Both the position numbers and the translations under genes were made by a program. This document shows, piece after piece, positions 1 through 7,212 of a stretch of DNA of 34,341 nt. The DNA comes from Leptospiraceae bacterium (GTDB lineage Bacteria; Spirochaetota; Leptospiria; Leptospirales; Leptospiraceae): contig CANGZW010000030.1 of the NCBI GenBank assembly GCA_947458405.1, positions 1 through 34,341 on the forward strand, written 5' to 3'. The notes under the pieces are model-generated. The model did no database searches and had not been told where the DNA came from. It saw only the letters and a list, made by a program, of their open reading frames with translations. Every line of letters starts with the position of its first letter. The stretch's first letter is position 1.

Positions 1-360
1 CCTACAGATACTAAATGTGTGATAAACTGGAATACGTTTCTAAAGGGTCATACACCATTCCGGATGAGAGAAAAATATGCGAAATCTGTCTGTGTTAATC
101 CCTTAAACTGGAAAAGTGATAATTCCCATGCAGATGAGAATCTTCATCTCGGAGGACTGAATTCGAAGTTTTCCATATCCGCTCCTCGTCTTACCGATGC
201 AAAGTGTGAAAATGGAATTCTTTTGATAAGCGAACCTAAAGAAAAGAATTTTCCTTCTCTACCCAATGGAAATTATCATATTCTGGACTATAGTCTGTTC
301 TATATGAATATAAGGAAGAATTTAGAGGAAAGAATTCTGGCATATAGGAGAGGAAATTAG
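1..360 (+). CDS. DUF3089 (lipase-like alpha/beta hydrolase) protein, C-terminal part
   Basis: The reading frame is open from base 1 to the TAG at 358-360, so this is the last 119 residues of a gene that starts outside the window. A GTG at 19 is in frame but there is no reason to start there. The end of the protein reads like DUF3089 family members: a cysteine followed by VNPLNW (residues 31-37 of the fragment), a second conserved C-rich turn (KCENGILLI), and the typical close LPNGNYHILDYSLFYMNIRKN. DUF3089 proteins have an alpha/beta hydrolase fold related to lipases; the substrate is not known. The catalytic serine would lie upstream of the window, so activity cannot be judged. Family call from remembered motif pattern only. 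Confidence 0.7.
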   Translation, partial: PTDTKCVINWNTFLKGHTPFRMREKYAKSVCVNPLNWKSDNSHADENLHLGGLNSKFSISAPRLTDAKCENGILLISEPKEKNFPSLPNGNYHILDYSLFYMNIRKNLEERILAYRRGN

Positions 361-456
361 CTTACTCTAAATATTTCTAGCTAAAAAATAAACATTCCAC
401 AAAAAGGCATTGATTAGATACCAAATGCCTATGAACCTAAAGAACGAGGAAATGAA

Positions 457-1377
457 ATGTCACTATTAGCACTTATCAAACCAAAAGGATCCAATGGATT
501 TGGATATGGTACCACAGCCGAAGAAGTAACAGAAGGAATTGATCTAACAGGAAAAACTATACTGATTACTGGTTGTAATTCAGGACTAGGAAAAGAATCC
601 ATGCGGGTTCTCTCTCTACGGGGAGCCACCATAATCGGACTCGGAAGAACCAAAGAGAAAGTAGAAGAGGCCTTCAAAGAAGCGGGCGTAAAACAAGGAA
701 AAGCTTTTACTTGCGAACTCTCCGATCCCAAGAGCGTAAAACTGTGTGTAGAGGAAATAAAAAAAGAAAATTCCAAAATAGATGTATTACTTTGTAATGC
801 CGGAATCATGGCTTTACCTAAACTAGAAAAATCCAATGGATATGAGCTACAATTTTTTACAAATCATATAGGCCATTTTATATTGGTAACAGGACTTCTT
901 GATTCTCTCACAGAGAATGGTCGGGTTGTCATGCTCAGCAGTGCGGCTCACAATGCCGCTCCTAAAGATGGAATTGAATTTGATAATCTCTCGGGAGAAA
1001 AAAGTTACAGTGCCTGGACTGCATACGGTCAATCTAAGATTGCCAACCTACTCTTTGCTAAAGAACTGGCACGTCGTTTTCAAGGATCCAAAAAAACTGC
1101 CTATGCCGTACACCCTGGTGTAATACCAACTAATTTGGGAAGACACATGAACCCCATCGCTATCGCAATCTTTGGACTCTCCAAACATCTATTTCTAAAA
1201 TCTATTGAACAGGGCTCCGCTACACAGTGTTATACAGCAACCAATCCTAATGTGATACAAAATTCAGGTTCGTACTTTGCAGATTGTAATGTGGCTGTTA
1301 CCAGAAAAGAAGCGGAAGATGTGGATTTAGCCAAAAAGCTCTGGGAAGTTTCCGAGGGAATTGTTTCAAAGCTGTAA
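457..1377 (+). CDS. Short-chain dehydrogenase/reductase, retinol dehydrogenase/WWOX-like
   Basis: A 306-residue NAD(P)-dependent oxidoreductase of the classical SDR superfamily, predicted cytosolic. The Rossmann nucleotide motif TGCNSGLG is at residues 38-45, the structural NAG at 114-116, the catalytic serine in LSSAAHN (161-162) and the catalytic YGQSK with Tyr190 and Lys194. The layout and the phrase TNHIGHF resemble retinol dehydrogenase and WW-domain oxidoreductase types, which act on hydrophobic alcohols or ketones, but the substrate cannot be read from sequence. The ATG at 457 has an AGGA at 447-450 as ribosome binding site. The gene stands alone; nothing nearby suggests a pathway. The active site is complete, so a working enzyme is expected. 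Confidence 0.92.
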   Translation: MSLLALIKPKGSNGFGYGTTAEEVTEGIDLTGKTILITGCNSGLGKESMRVLSLRGATIIGLGRTKEKVEEAFKEAGVKQGKAFTCELSDPKSVKLCVEEIKKENSKIDVLLCNAGIMALPKLEKSNGYELQFFTNHIGHFILVTGLLDSLTENGRVVMLSSAAHNAAPKDGIEFDNLSGEKSYSAWTAYGQSKIANLLFAKELARRFQGSKKTAYAVHPGVIPTNLGRHMNPIAIAIFGLSKHLFLKSIEQGSATQCYTATNPNVIQNSGSYFADCNVAVTRKEAEDVDLAKKLWEVSEGIVSKL

Positions 1378-1578
1378 ACAAGTATTACACAATTAATGAA
1401 ATCCCCATGGATCAAGCGGCATTTTGTAGCTGGATATCATGGGTTAGGATTTTAAAAACTTCTGAAGGACGACTTTCTATTAATACCAATAGAGTGGATA
1501 GATATGCTTATATCATGTTTCAAAATAATTTAATAATATTCTCTTGAATTTATTTCGTGTTCGTATTTAGTGAATCTC

Positions 1579-1815
1579 ATGGAAGAGAATTTATTAGATC
1601 GAATTGGTTTCAATGATGAAGTTCTAAGTGGGAAACCAATTATTAGGAATAAGAGGATATCTGTAGAAACGATACTAGAGTTTTTGAGTGCAGGAGAAAC
1701 TCATGAAGAAATTCTTCATCAATTTCCAAGTTTAGAAGAAAAAGATATATTAGCTTGTTTACAATTTGCAGTCAAATTAATAAAACAAAATATTTCAATT
1801 AAAAATGTTGCTTAG
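1579..1815 (+). CDS. DUF433 antitoxin-like protein
   Basis: A 78-residue protein of the DUF433 family, whose members carry a small winged/HTH-like fold and act as the antitoxin partner of PIN-like toxins (VapB45 type). Family signs are GKPIIRNKRISVETILEFL near the N-terminus and EEILHQFPSLEEKDILACL after it. A GTG at 1570 is also in frame, but ATG 1579 is preferred: a TTGAAT box at 1544-1549 lies 29 bases before it, the same distance as in several other genes of this window that lack a ribosome binding site. Its stop codon TAG (1813-1815) shares one base with the GTG start of the toxin gene, so the two are translated in tandem. It should bind and block the DUF5615 protein and repress the operon. 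Confidence 0.85.
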   Translation: MEENLLDRIGFNDEVLSGKPIIRNKRISVETILEFLSAGETHEEILHQFPSLEEKDILACLQFAVKLIKQNISIKNVA

Positions 1816-2156
1816 TGTCTAGAACCTTAATTGATGTTAATCTACCCTATTATTTTTCCCTATGGGAAGGGGATGAATATATTCATCAAAAAGATATAAA
1901 CGATGAATGGAGTGATTCACAGATATGGGAATATGCAAAAAAAAATAATTTAATTATTATTACTAAGGATGCTGACTTCTCTAAAAGAATATTTCTATCA
2001 ATTCCACCTCCGAAAGTGATTCATATTAAATTTGGAAATAAAAAAATGAAAGAGTTTTACTCTATTTTATCAAAGAGTTGGGGAAAAGCTAGGGAATTAA
2101 TTGAACTTAATAAGTTAGTAAATATATATGAGGAAAGAATTGAAGCAATAGAATAA
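1815..2156 (+). CDS. DUF5615 PIN-like toxin (putative ribonuclease)
   Basis: A 113-residue DUF5615 protein, a branch of the PIN ribonuclease fold. Acidic residues expected for metal binding are visible: Asp7 in IDVNLP, Asp34 in SDSQIWEYA, and Asp52 and Asp54 in TKDADF. PIN-type toxins cut RNA; the target here is unknown. The start is GTG 1815, overlapping the antitoxin stop by one base, with no independent ribosome binding site, so expression depends on translational coupling. This fits a VapBC-like module in which the toxin is made only after the antitoxin. Acidic residues and length are intact, so it is likely functional. Confidence 0.85.
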   Translation: MSRTLIDVNLPYYFSLWEGDEYIHQKDINDEWSDSQIWEYAKKNNLIIITKDADFSKRIFLSIPPPKVIHIKFGNKKMKEFYSILSKSWGKARELIELNKLVNIYEERIEAIE

Positions 2157-2183
2157 AAAAGTTAGGTTACTACTTACTTTTTT
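2155..2183. terminator. Bidirectional hairpin between convergent genes
   Basis: AAAAAAGT (2155-2162) pairs perfectly with ACTTTTTT (2176-2183) around a 13-base loop. It lies between the DUF5615 toxin (+) and the Uma2 gene (-) and overlaps the last codons of the latter. Runs of A and T on both sides would give a U-tract in either direction. The stem is weak because it is nearly all A-T. Confidence 0.45.
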
Positions 2184-2712
2184 CAGGAAAGAGATCCTTC
2201 AATGGTAATACGAAATCTTTCATCCAATCTCCTGGAGTTATGGTATCGTTGATATGAAATAATCTTGCCGTATTATCTGTGTAATACACCTGAATCGTTT
2301 TTCTCTTTGGAAATACAAGCCAAACTTCCCTTGCTCCATTCTGCAAATAATCTTCAATTTTTATTAGCATTCGATTTGCATCGTTGGAATCTGAAATGAT
2401 TTCAACCATCAGTGGGAGAGAAGAAGAAGGAATCTCCTCATCAGGAATGGGCTTATCTGACCAACCCAAATCAAACGAATAGCGGGTGTCTTCCCCAAAA
2501 CGAATACCTGATTCCCCTCCCGTAACTTCTCCATACCCTCCATTTTGGATCCAAAACTTAATTAAGAAAAAAAGATCTCCAAGGGTTTTACCATGTATAG
2601 GATAAGAATATGTCACTTCAATAGGTTCTCCTCGGTACAGTTCAAAACGATCCCATTTTTGGGGCTCATCTATCATTTGTTGAACAGTTAGTTTTTCAAT
2701 GGTTACCGTCAT
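2170..2712 (-). CDS. Uma2 family PD-(D/E)XK nuclease-like protein
   Basis: A 180-residue full-length member of the Uma2 (DUF820) family, which has a restriction-endonuclease-like fold. The likely active-site set is Asp81 (in FDLGW), Glu104 (in MVEIIS) and Lys118 (in IKIEDY); the C-terminal part REVWLVFP corresponds to the usual EYWIVDP strand. The family is abundant in cyanobacteria, Leptospira and similar genomes; its biological role is unproven. The ATG at 2712 has no Shine-Dalgarno sequence. A TTGACA box lies at 2747-2742, 29 bases ahead of the start. The gene is convergent with the toxin pair. This copy diverges most from the other Uma2 genes of the window. Confidence 0.85.
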   Translation of the reverse strand: MTVTIEKLTVQQMIDEPQKWDRFELYRGEPIEVTYSYPIHGKTLGDLFFLIKFWIQNGGYGEVTGGESGIRFGEDTRYSFDLGWSDKPIPDEEIPSSSLPLMVEIISDSNDANRMLIKIEDYLQNGAREVWLVFPKRKTIQVYYTDNTARLFHINDTITPGDWMKDFVLPLKDLFPEKSK

Positions 2713-2801
2713 AATTTCAAGGTGAATGATAAAAATAAAAATGTCAAGGGAATTACCTATATTCGAAAGAGAAAGAAAGATTTCTATGAAATACTATTAC
2801 T

Positions 2802-2823
2802 CAGATTTCTATTTAGAAATCTG
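2802..2823. repeat. Perfect inverted repeat, 9-bp stem
   Basis: CAGATTTCT (2802-2810), loop ATTT, AGAAATCTG (2815-2823). It is followed on the plus strand by GAAAAAA rather than a T-run, so it is not a typical intrinsic terminator for either neighbour. Confidence 0.7.
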
Positions 2824-2866
2824 GAAAAAAGCATTTTAGCATACTAACCAGACCGCTTCCGCGGGG

Positions 2867-2885
2867 CTTTTTGCAGGGCAAAAAG
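2867..2885. repeat. Perfect inverted repeat, 8-bp stem with 3-base loop
   Basis: CTTTTTGC (2867-2874), loop AGG, GCAAAAAG (2878-2885), inside a GC-rich patch that begins CCGCTTCCGCGGGG. The patch differs in composition from the rest of the intergenic DNA and may be a remnant of inserted sequence. Confidence 0.65.
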
Positions 2886-3043
2886 TCTCACGATCAGATA
2901 TCTATTAAAATGTATTTGAATGAATTATTAATTGATTCACTGTTTCATAATCCAGCATAGTTTTATGAAAAAATCTACCTTTAGAAAAGTATTTGAACAT
3001 ATAAGTATGAGAAAGCAGAATACTAAAAAAGGATTATCAGAAT

Positions 3044-3463
3044 TTGTTCACACTCTTTAAAATATTCATTTACATCTTCTTACTATTATTAATTCTCTCT
3101 TGCGGTGTAAATGACTCGGATGCTATTGATGGGAAAGCTGTCTGCATTGAGCTTCAAACTATTATGTATTTGAGAACCCAAGAAATAGCGATAAAGAATA
3201 ATAGAACATCTCCATTTGATCCAATAGGATCCATCTTACCTTTCAGTCTATGCAGTAGTGATACTATTTTGGGTATAAATACAATTTACTCCGAAAAGGA
3301 AGTAAAAAAGTGTAAAAATTTATTACTTGTATTTCCTTTTCAAAATGAATCCGATGCCTACCTAACGTACTTGTATTACTTAGCACCGGAATTATGTGGT
3401 CTTAATAAAAATAATTTGTTCAAAACTTCACCCAACATTAAGCTCAAGAGTGATAATTTTTGA
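3044..3463 (+). CDS. Putative small lipoprotein
   Basis: A 139-residue protein with a hydrophobic N-terminus ending in LLILSC, a spirochaete-type lipobox with Cys20 as the lipidated residue, so it should sit in a membrane facing the periplasm or outside. No known domain was recognised; the mature part has further cysteines at spaced positions (VCIEL, SLCSS, KKCKN, ELCGL) that could form disulphides. The frame has no ATG start: TTG at 3044 is used because AAGGA (3030-3034) lies about 9 bases before it and the signal peptide begins there. It points away from the Uma2 gene and towards the HepT gene. The same general design (short lipoprotein, several cysteines) appears at 5689-6183. Confidence 0.65.
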   Translation: MFTLFKIFIYIFLLLLILSCGVNDSDAIDGKAVCIELQTIMYLRTQEIAIKNNRTSPFDPIGSILPFSLCSSDTILGINTIYSEKEVKKCKNLLLVFPFQNESDAYLTYLYYLAPELCGLNKNNLFKTSPNIKLKSDNF

Positions 3464-3472
3464 TAGATAAAA

Positions 3473-3805
3473 TCATTCTAAAAGGGATTTTACCTTAGAC
3501 TTTAGCTCGGGTAAATCATTCTGAATAGTATTATATACCATTTCATAATCTACTCCAAAGTATTGATGAATAAGGACATTTCTAAAATCTTTCCAACCTT
3601 GCCATGGAAAAATCGTTTCACTTTCTTTTATATCCATAGATAGTGAATTAACTGCTTCTCCTATGATTTCAAAACTTCTTATAGTAGCATTTCGAACGAG
3701 CCTGTTTGTTTGAAATGTAGTCAGATCAATTGAATCAGTAAACTCTTCTATTTCATTGATTGCATCTAGAATATGATGTAATCTTACTTTATCACTTTCG
3801 TTCAT
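3473..3805 (-). CDS. hepT: HepT-like HEPN ribonuclease toxin (DUF86)
   Basis: A 110-residue HEPN-domain protein, the toxin half of a type VII toxin-antitoxin system. The catalytic RX4HXY motif is complete at Arg75-His80-Tyr82 (RNVLIHQY), and the family block FEIIGEA is at 45-51. HEPN toxins of this type cut RNA; the cognate MntA enzyme disarms them by attaching AMP to the tyrosine of this motif. The gene overlaps the 3' end of the mntA-like gene by 14 bases and is transcribed after it, the usual operon order. Motif and length are intact, so a functional toxin is expected. Confidence 0.9.
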   Translation of the reverse strand: MNESDKVRLHHILDAINEIEEFTDSIDLTTFQTNRLVRNATIRSFEIIGEAVNSLSMDIKESETIFPWQGWKDFRNVLIHQYFGVDYEMVYNTIQNDLPELKSKVKSLLE

Positions 3806-4088
3806 AAATCAATTTTAAATCTTTTTGGATCAAGGGTAGAATATACGGTGATAGCGAAGAGGGAGTTTGAAGATCAATTTTTATTTGGAGAATATTTTCC
3901 AATTCTCTTTTATACCTTACAAACGTAAGGAGGCTGATTGAAGGCTTAAAATCAACCAGAATATCTAAATCGCTAGTCACCTCTTGCTTTCCTTTAGCAT
4001 AAGAGCCAAAAATATATGCTTTATTTGCTTCTGTTTTTTCAAGATACTTTTTTAACGATTCAATTAAATCTGAATTTATGGAAATCAT
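3792..4088 (-). CDS. mntA: MntA-like minimal nucleotidyltransferase antitoxin
   Basis: A 98-residue minimal nucleotidyltransferase with the motif GSX10DXD: Gly28-Ser29 in IFGSYAKG and Asp40/Asp42 in SDLDILVDF, plus a likely third metal ligand Asp72 in IKIDLQT. In the known MntA/HepT pairs this enzyme adds AMP units to the HepT tyrosine and neutralises it. The start ATG at 4088 is preferred because the protein then begins as family members do and GGAG (4094-4091) sits just upstream, though close. An in-frame ATG at 4160 would add 24 residues that look unlike the family. It overlaps the hepT start by 14 bases. Confidence 0.88.
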   Translation of the reverse strand: MISINSDLIESLKKYLEKTEANKAYIFGSYAKGKQEVTSDLDILVDFKPSISLLTFVRYKRELENILQIKIDLQTPSSLSPYILPLIQKDLKLIYERK

Positions 4089-4205
4089 CTCTCCACAAGA
4101 ATGCCTATATTCATAGAAGAATGCAACATTAAATTTAAAATCCCAAGAGAAATCACACATACAAAATCTCTCTCAGGCAATTCAAATCATATTATTTTCT
4201 TTTAT

Positions 4206-5228
4206 TCATCGAAACTGAATTCTAGCAGTAAATAGTTTGATAGCTTTAAGAATATGATATTCCAGTTCCTCTTGTTGCTTTTCTCCTAGGTTTAAGCCCT
4301 CAATTTCAATTACATCCTCTATTAGTTTAGATAGTTTTTTCTCATAGAAACCCACCTCAATATCTCCAAAATCATCATCATAAAAAGAATCAAATTGCTG
4401 TTGTTCCTCTTCGCTAAATCTTCTTTTGTCTATTTCTTCTTTGTAGGGAACCAAATAAAAAGTATCACGGGTAAAGAATTTACCAGAAGAAATTCCTATA
4501 TGTTCGTAGTACTTCTTAAGAGTCTCATTTCCTTTATGTGCTCTAAAGAATTTCTCAAATTGGTCTAGATGCTCTTTTCTAGGAATGATAATAAAATCAC
4601 GAAATCCATGAACTCTATTTCTCATGGAATAGATTGGAATTGGTTCTCCAATTTCATTAGCAATGGAGTAAAGTTTATCGGTGTATCTATCCTGAGGAGA
4701 ACGATCTCTAAAGTTTATTAAAATAATAGATTTTCCACTTCGATATAATTCCTTAATCTCTGAAGAATAGATATGCTTTGATGACTGCTTCTTATTATTT
4801 TCCTTAAAACCATTATCCGGATCAAGAAATATAATTTCACTAGTTTGTAATACGGAAAGAGATTTAGTAATCCATTCTTTTCTTTTTTCTAATGACAACT
4901 CTGGATTTCCTTCCACTTGGGGAATTGGTTCAGAGAAGTAAGAAGCACCCTTCCGAAAGAGATCTAATGACTCTAAAGAAGAAATAGAAATTTGGTTATT
5001 TTCAATCAGTCCTTTGAGCTTTGTAAATAATTCCGGATCTAAATTTTTATATTCTTCCTCTGTAATCCAATTTTTCTTTTTTCCATCCTTATCAGATTCT
5101 GTATCCACTACCTTATCGGTAGGAACACACCAATTGATTCCAATGCGTAGTCCCGTTTCCTTCTCTATATTTCTAAGAAGTAAAAATTTAAAAAAATCTG
5201 TAATATCTGCTGTGTATTTATCCTGCAT
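4206..5228 (-). CDS. Uncharacterised conserved protein with FLDPDNG motif
   Basis: A 340-residue soluble protein. The first ~230 residues match a widespread unnamed family that I recognise by its pattern but cannot name: YTADITDFFKFLLLRNI, then GINWCVPTD, then a DPELF block, then IIFLDPDNG, then ILINFRDRS. A DPDNG strand end followed by a KH.YSSEIK helix recalls nucleotide- or metal-binding Rossmann-like enzymes, but no catalytic motif is proven. The last ~100 residues are charged (EEEQQQFDSFYDDDFGD and a helical end) and look like an added domain. The GTG at 5240 is in frame, but ATG 5228 has GAGGG (5236-5232) in the right place. It lies 118 bases upstream of mntA/hepT on the same strand and is divergent from the shortened Uma2 gene. 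Confidence 0.8.
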   Translation of the reverse strand: MQDKYTADITDFFKFLLLRNIEKETGLRIGINWCVPTDKVVDTESDKDGKKKNWITEEEYKNLDPELFTKLKGLIENNQISISSLESLDLFRKGASYFSEPIPQVEGNPELSLEKRKEWITKSLSVLQTSEIIFLDPDNGFKENNKKQSSKHIYSSEIKELYRSGKSIILINFRDRSPQDRYTDKLYSIANEIGEPIPIYSMRNRVHGFRDFIIIPRKEHLDQFEKFFRAHKGNETLKKYYEHIGISSGKFFTRDTFYLVPYKEEIDKRRFSEEEQQQFDSFYDDDFGDIEVGFYEKKLSKLIEDVIEIEGLNLGEKQQEELEYHILKAIKLFTARIQFR

Positions 5229-5286
5229 ATTTGCCCTCACTTATATTATTATTATAAACCCTTCCCCGGACAAAAACTATTTTTCA

Positions 5287-5315
5287 TTGACAAAACTCAA
5301 AATCAACCCTAAAGT
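5287..5315 (+). promoter_or_regulatory. Promoter of shortened Uma2 gene, leaderless type
   Basis: TTGACA (5287-5292), 17-base spacer, TAAAGT (5310-5315), then only 7 bases to the ATG at 5323. No Shine-Dalgarno sequence fits in between, so transcription should start at or next to the start codon. Confidence 0.55.
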
Positions 5316-5322
5316 CTGAAGC

Positions 5323-5649
5323 ATGGTATCCACTGTCGAAAAACAAGTTCCAAAATATTTGGGATTACATGTAAGTCGTGAAGAGTATCTGGATCTCGAA
5401 GAAGATGGATTTCGCTATGATCTGATAGCTGAAGTTCTGTCCCCTTCTACCCGGAGTAGAGATCTAGGAATAAAAGCGGAGAGATACCTTGCTTGTGGTG
5501 TAAAAGAATATTGGATTGTAGATCCTGAAAACTCTAAAATTCATCTCTGGAGAAATCTGGGAAATGAGTGGAAAAAAGAATCGGGTGATGAATTGGTAAG
5601 CTCAGTATTACAAGGGTTAGTGATAGTAAAGAAAGAAATATTTGAGTAA
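5323..5649 (+). pseudogene. Uma2 family gene with in-frame internal deletion
   Basis: 108 codons remain of a family normally about 180-190 residues long. The N-terminal helix VSREEYLDLEEDG and the strand FRYDLI (30-35) run straight into AEVLSPSTRSRD, which in intact copies comes about 70 residues later. The missing part would carry the helical middle and the EPD strand with the first catalytic aspartate; Glu37 and Lys51 of the second half are still present, as is EYWIVDP. The frame is kept and the promoter is intact, so a short protein may still be made, but nuclease activity is unlikely. Start ATG 5323 with the -10 box 7 bases ahead. Confidence 0.72.
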
Positions 5650-5688
5650 GTAGATTTAGTAAAAATTACATTTCTTAGAAAATTTCTA

Positions 5689-6183
5689 ATGATTCATAAA
5701 ATATTAAAATTAATTATCATATTATTACTTAACTCTTGTATAAATGATATAGGGCAACCTTCTCGTGAAATCGAGTATAGAATGAACAAGGACAAAATAT
5801 TCAGAGAAGACGCCAAAAAGCAAATCACAGGCGCATTGGCTATATTTTATTCGAGTTGTCCCACGAATGCAAGTAGTGGTTTGAATCCTGGACTCAATTG
5901 GCAAATTCTTCTCTCCGAAAAAAAATGTAAACAAGATACGTTTCCCGGAATTAGTGGCTTAACAGATTTAACTGAGGGAAATGAGTATTTCTTGAATGGA
6001 TGTGCTGATTATAATTATTTAAGCAGAAAAGGTGTTGGAATTTGCATCCTTGCTATTTTAAATCTGAAGTGTAGTAATAGTAGTTATTTGAGTAAAGATG
6101 CACGGGACTCTTATTTTTCAACTTTCAATTTATGCAATAATGTTCTGAAAAATGAAGTTTATTTACCTACCTTTTTCTTTTGA
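5689..6183 (+). CDS. Putative small lipoprotein
   Basis: A 164-residue protein whose N-terminus ends in LLLNSC (Cys17), a spirochaete-type lipobox, so it is probably exported and lipidated. The mature part begins INDIGQPSREIEYR and has about seven further cysteines in spaced pairs (SSCPT, KKCKQ, NGCAD, GICIL, LKCSN, NLCNN), which suggests disulphides. No family recognised. Start ATG 5689; no clear ribosome binding site is seen, though GAAAATT precedes it. It follows the shortened Uma2 gene by 39 bases. Confidence 0.62.
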   Translation: MIHKILKLIIILLLNSCINDIGQPSREIEYRMNKDKIFREDAKKQITGALAIFYSSCPTNASSGLNPGLNWQILLSEKKCKQDTFPGISGLTDLTEGNEYFLNGCADYNYLSRKGVGICILAILNLKCSNSSYLSKDARDSYFSTFNLCNNVLKNEVYLPTFFF

Positions 6184-6218
6184 TTTTTAAACTTATAATA
6201 AAAATAAGAATTATTATT

Positions 6219-6359
6219 TTAATATAATTTATAAATTTTTATTTTTTCTTCTCTTCCCTTTATATCAACCTCATCTAAAAATTCATCCCTCTTTTTATCG
6301 TACAAGTTCCATACATCTTCAGAGACTAAAATTTGAGTTGCATATTTTTTATTTAATTG
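6219..6359 (-). pseudogene. Class III adenylate/guanylate cyclase, C-terminal remnant
   Basis: Forty-six codons with the end of a class III nucleotide cyclase domain: LNKKYATQILVSEDVW (the strand and helix after the active site) and, later, EVDIKGREEKIKIYKLY, matching the usual VKGK...V.IYEL close of this fold. The frame is blocked by TAA at 6362-6360 just before it and no start codon precedes. The rest of the enzyme is gone, so it is a relic. Its source gene would have made cAMP or cGMP. Confidence 0.7.
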
Positions 6360-6404
6360 TTATTTATTTTCATATTATCTGAAATTTAAACGATTACTTA
6401 AGTC

Positions 6405-6536
6405 CTATTGATTATCAAAAGCATAAAACTCTTGTCCCACTCTATTTATATGCTCAATAAGATCTAGATTTTCAAGACTAAAAAAGATCAATACATCTAA
6501 AAGATACGGGAGATTCAACTCATCTAGTTTTGTTCG
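6405..6536 (-). pseudogene. Minimal nucleotidyltransferase, C-terminal remnant
   Basis: Forty-three codons ending at TAG 6407-6405. The text LDELNLPYLLDVLIF followed by LIEHINRVGQEFY is the C-terminal third of HI0073-like minimal nucleotidyltransferases (the LPY.VDL strand and the HI.RVG helix). The GSX10DXD active site is missing. It begins inside the end of the HEPN-partner relic in another frame, the gene order expected for a HI0074/HI0073 pair. Confidence 0.65.
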
Positions 6537-6677
6537 AATACTATAGATTCTTGGTATGTATGACTAGATTGAATCAGACTTTCTACCATTTCCATCAAAA
6601 CTGACCCATCCTCTAGTAGATTTCTATGAAATGAAATACGAAATGCATCTCATCTTCCATCGAATATCCTTTTCCAT
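6524..6677 (-). pseudogene. HI0074-like HEPN nucleotidyltransferase-partner, collapsed
   Basis: Begins ATG 6677 with MEKDIRWKMR, the standard opening of the NTase_sub_bind (HI0074) family, then loses frame and most of its middle. In the next frame (6619-6524) it resumes as LLEDGSVLMEMVESL and SSHTYQES, the family's C-terminal LIEDG..W..M...R...SHTY block. About 80 residues are missing and a frameshift joins the halves. TATAAT lies at 6686-6681, three bases before the ATG. Such proteins pair with the nucleotidyltransferase whose remnant follows. Confidence 0.7.
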
Positions 6678-6773
6678 AAGATTATAATCTTACTCCTACT
6701 TAGAAAATCAATAGAGTTTTAATGAAAACTTAGATTGATAAAGAGACATAATTATTTTTAGGTTAGGTAAATC
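6678..6773 (-). repeat. Shared upstream flank, copy A
   Basis: The ~95 bases before the ATG of the HEPN relic resemble the ~98 bases before the YdeI-like gene (8311-8408). Read on the minus strand both contain ACCTAACC, ATTATGTC then CTTTA, AAACTC, TTGATTTTCTA and TAGGA, in order and at similar spacing, ending at the ATG. Includes a TTGATT (6711-6706) 28 bases before the start. Confidence 0.6.
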
Positions 6774-7212
6774 ATATTATTACAAGTTTTCAACTATAAC
6801 AATTGAGATTGCTTGGAAGATAAAAAGTAGGAATACTCAATTTCTAAGTATCATAACATAGTCTTTAAACTTAGAGCCTTAGTATATATATTTCATTCTT
6901 GATTCAGTTATCTTTTTAAATAGTAATTAAACTACTAAAAAAAATTATCTATTTACTTATGGAAATCCTCTATTTTTTAAGAAGACAATATCTTTGAGAA
7001 TATAAGAATTTGCTAACCTTTGCAATTATTACTATAAACAAAAAAATTCTTTATTAATTTATTGACCTTTTTTAATATGTACTATGAACTTAATATATAT
7101 TATTTCTTTAATTTTATTGCTGGCTTAAGTATAGTTCAAGAGTACAATTGAATTACATAGAATACTTTCAGTAGATACTGATTCAAAAAAAAATCATATA
7201 AGGTAAATAGTT
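6774..7212. other. AT-rich stretch, no gene seen
   Basis: Very AT-rich DNA with stops in all frames and no recognisable protein fragment. A TTGACC at 7062-7067 could be a -35 box, but no matching -10 and gene follow it closely. AAGG at 7200-7203 serves the next gene. Confidence 0.5.

Larger units (their letters stand above)
2713..3043. other. Intergenic stretch with two hairpins, no gene seen
   Basis: No convincing reading frame on either strand. It holds the divergent start regions of the Uma2 gene and the lipoprotein gene, plus two perfect inverted repeats listed separately. A short GC-rich patch around 2850-2890 contrasts with the AT-rich surroundings. Confidence 0.6.

Noticed and set aside
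429-836. 135-codon minus-strand frame opposite the SDR gene
   Set aside because: Antisense shadow of a well-supported gene; serine/proline-rich low-complexity text without motifs.
1408-1548. 44-codon plus-strand frame beginning MDQAAFCSWISW
   Set aside because: No family match, no ribosome binding site, and composition does not look like a conserved protein; may be a relic but cannot be supported.
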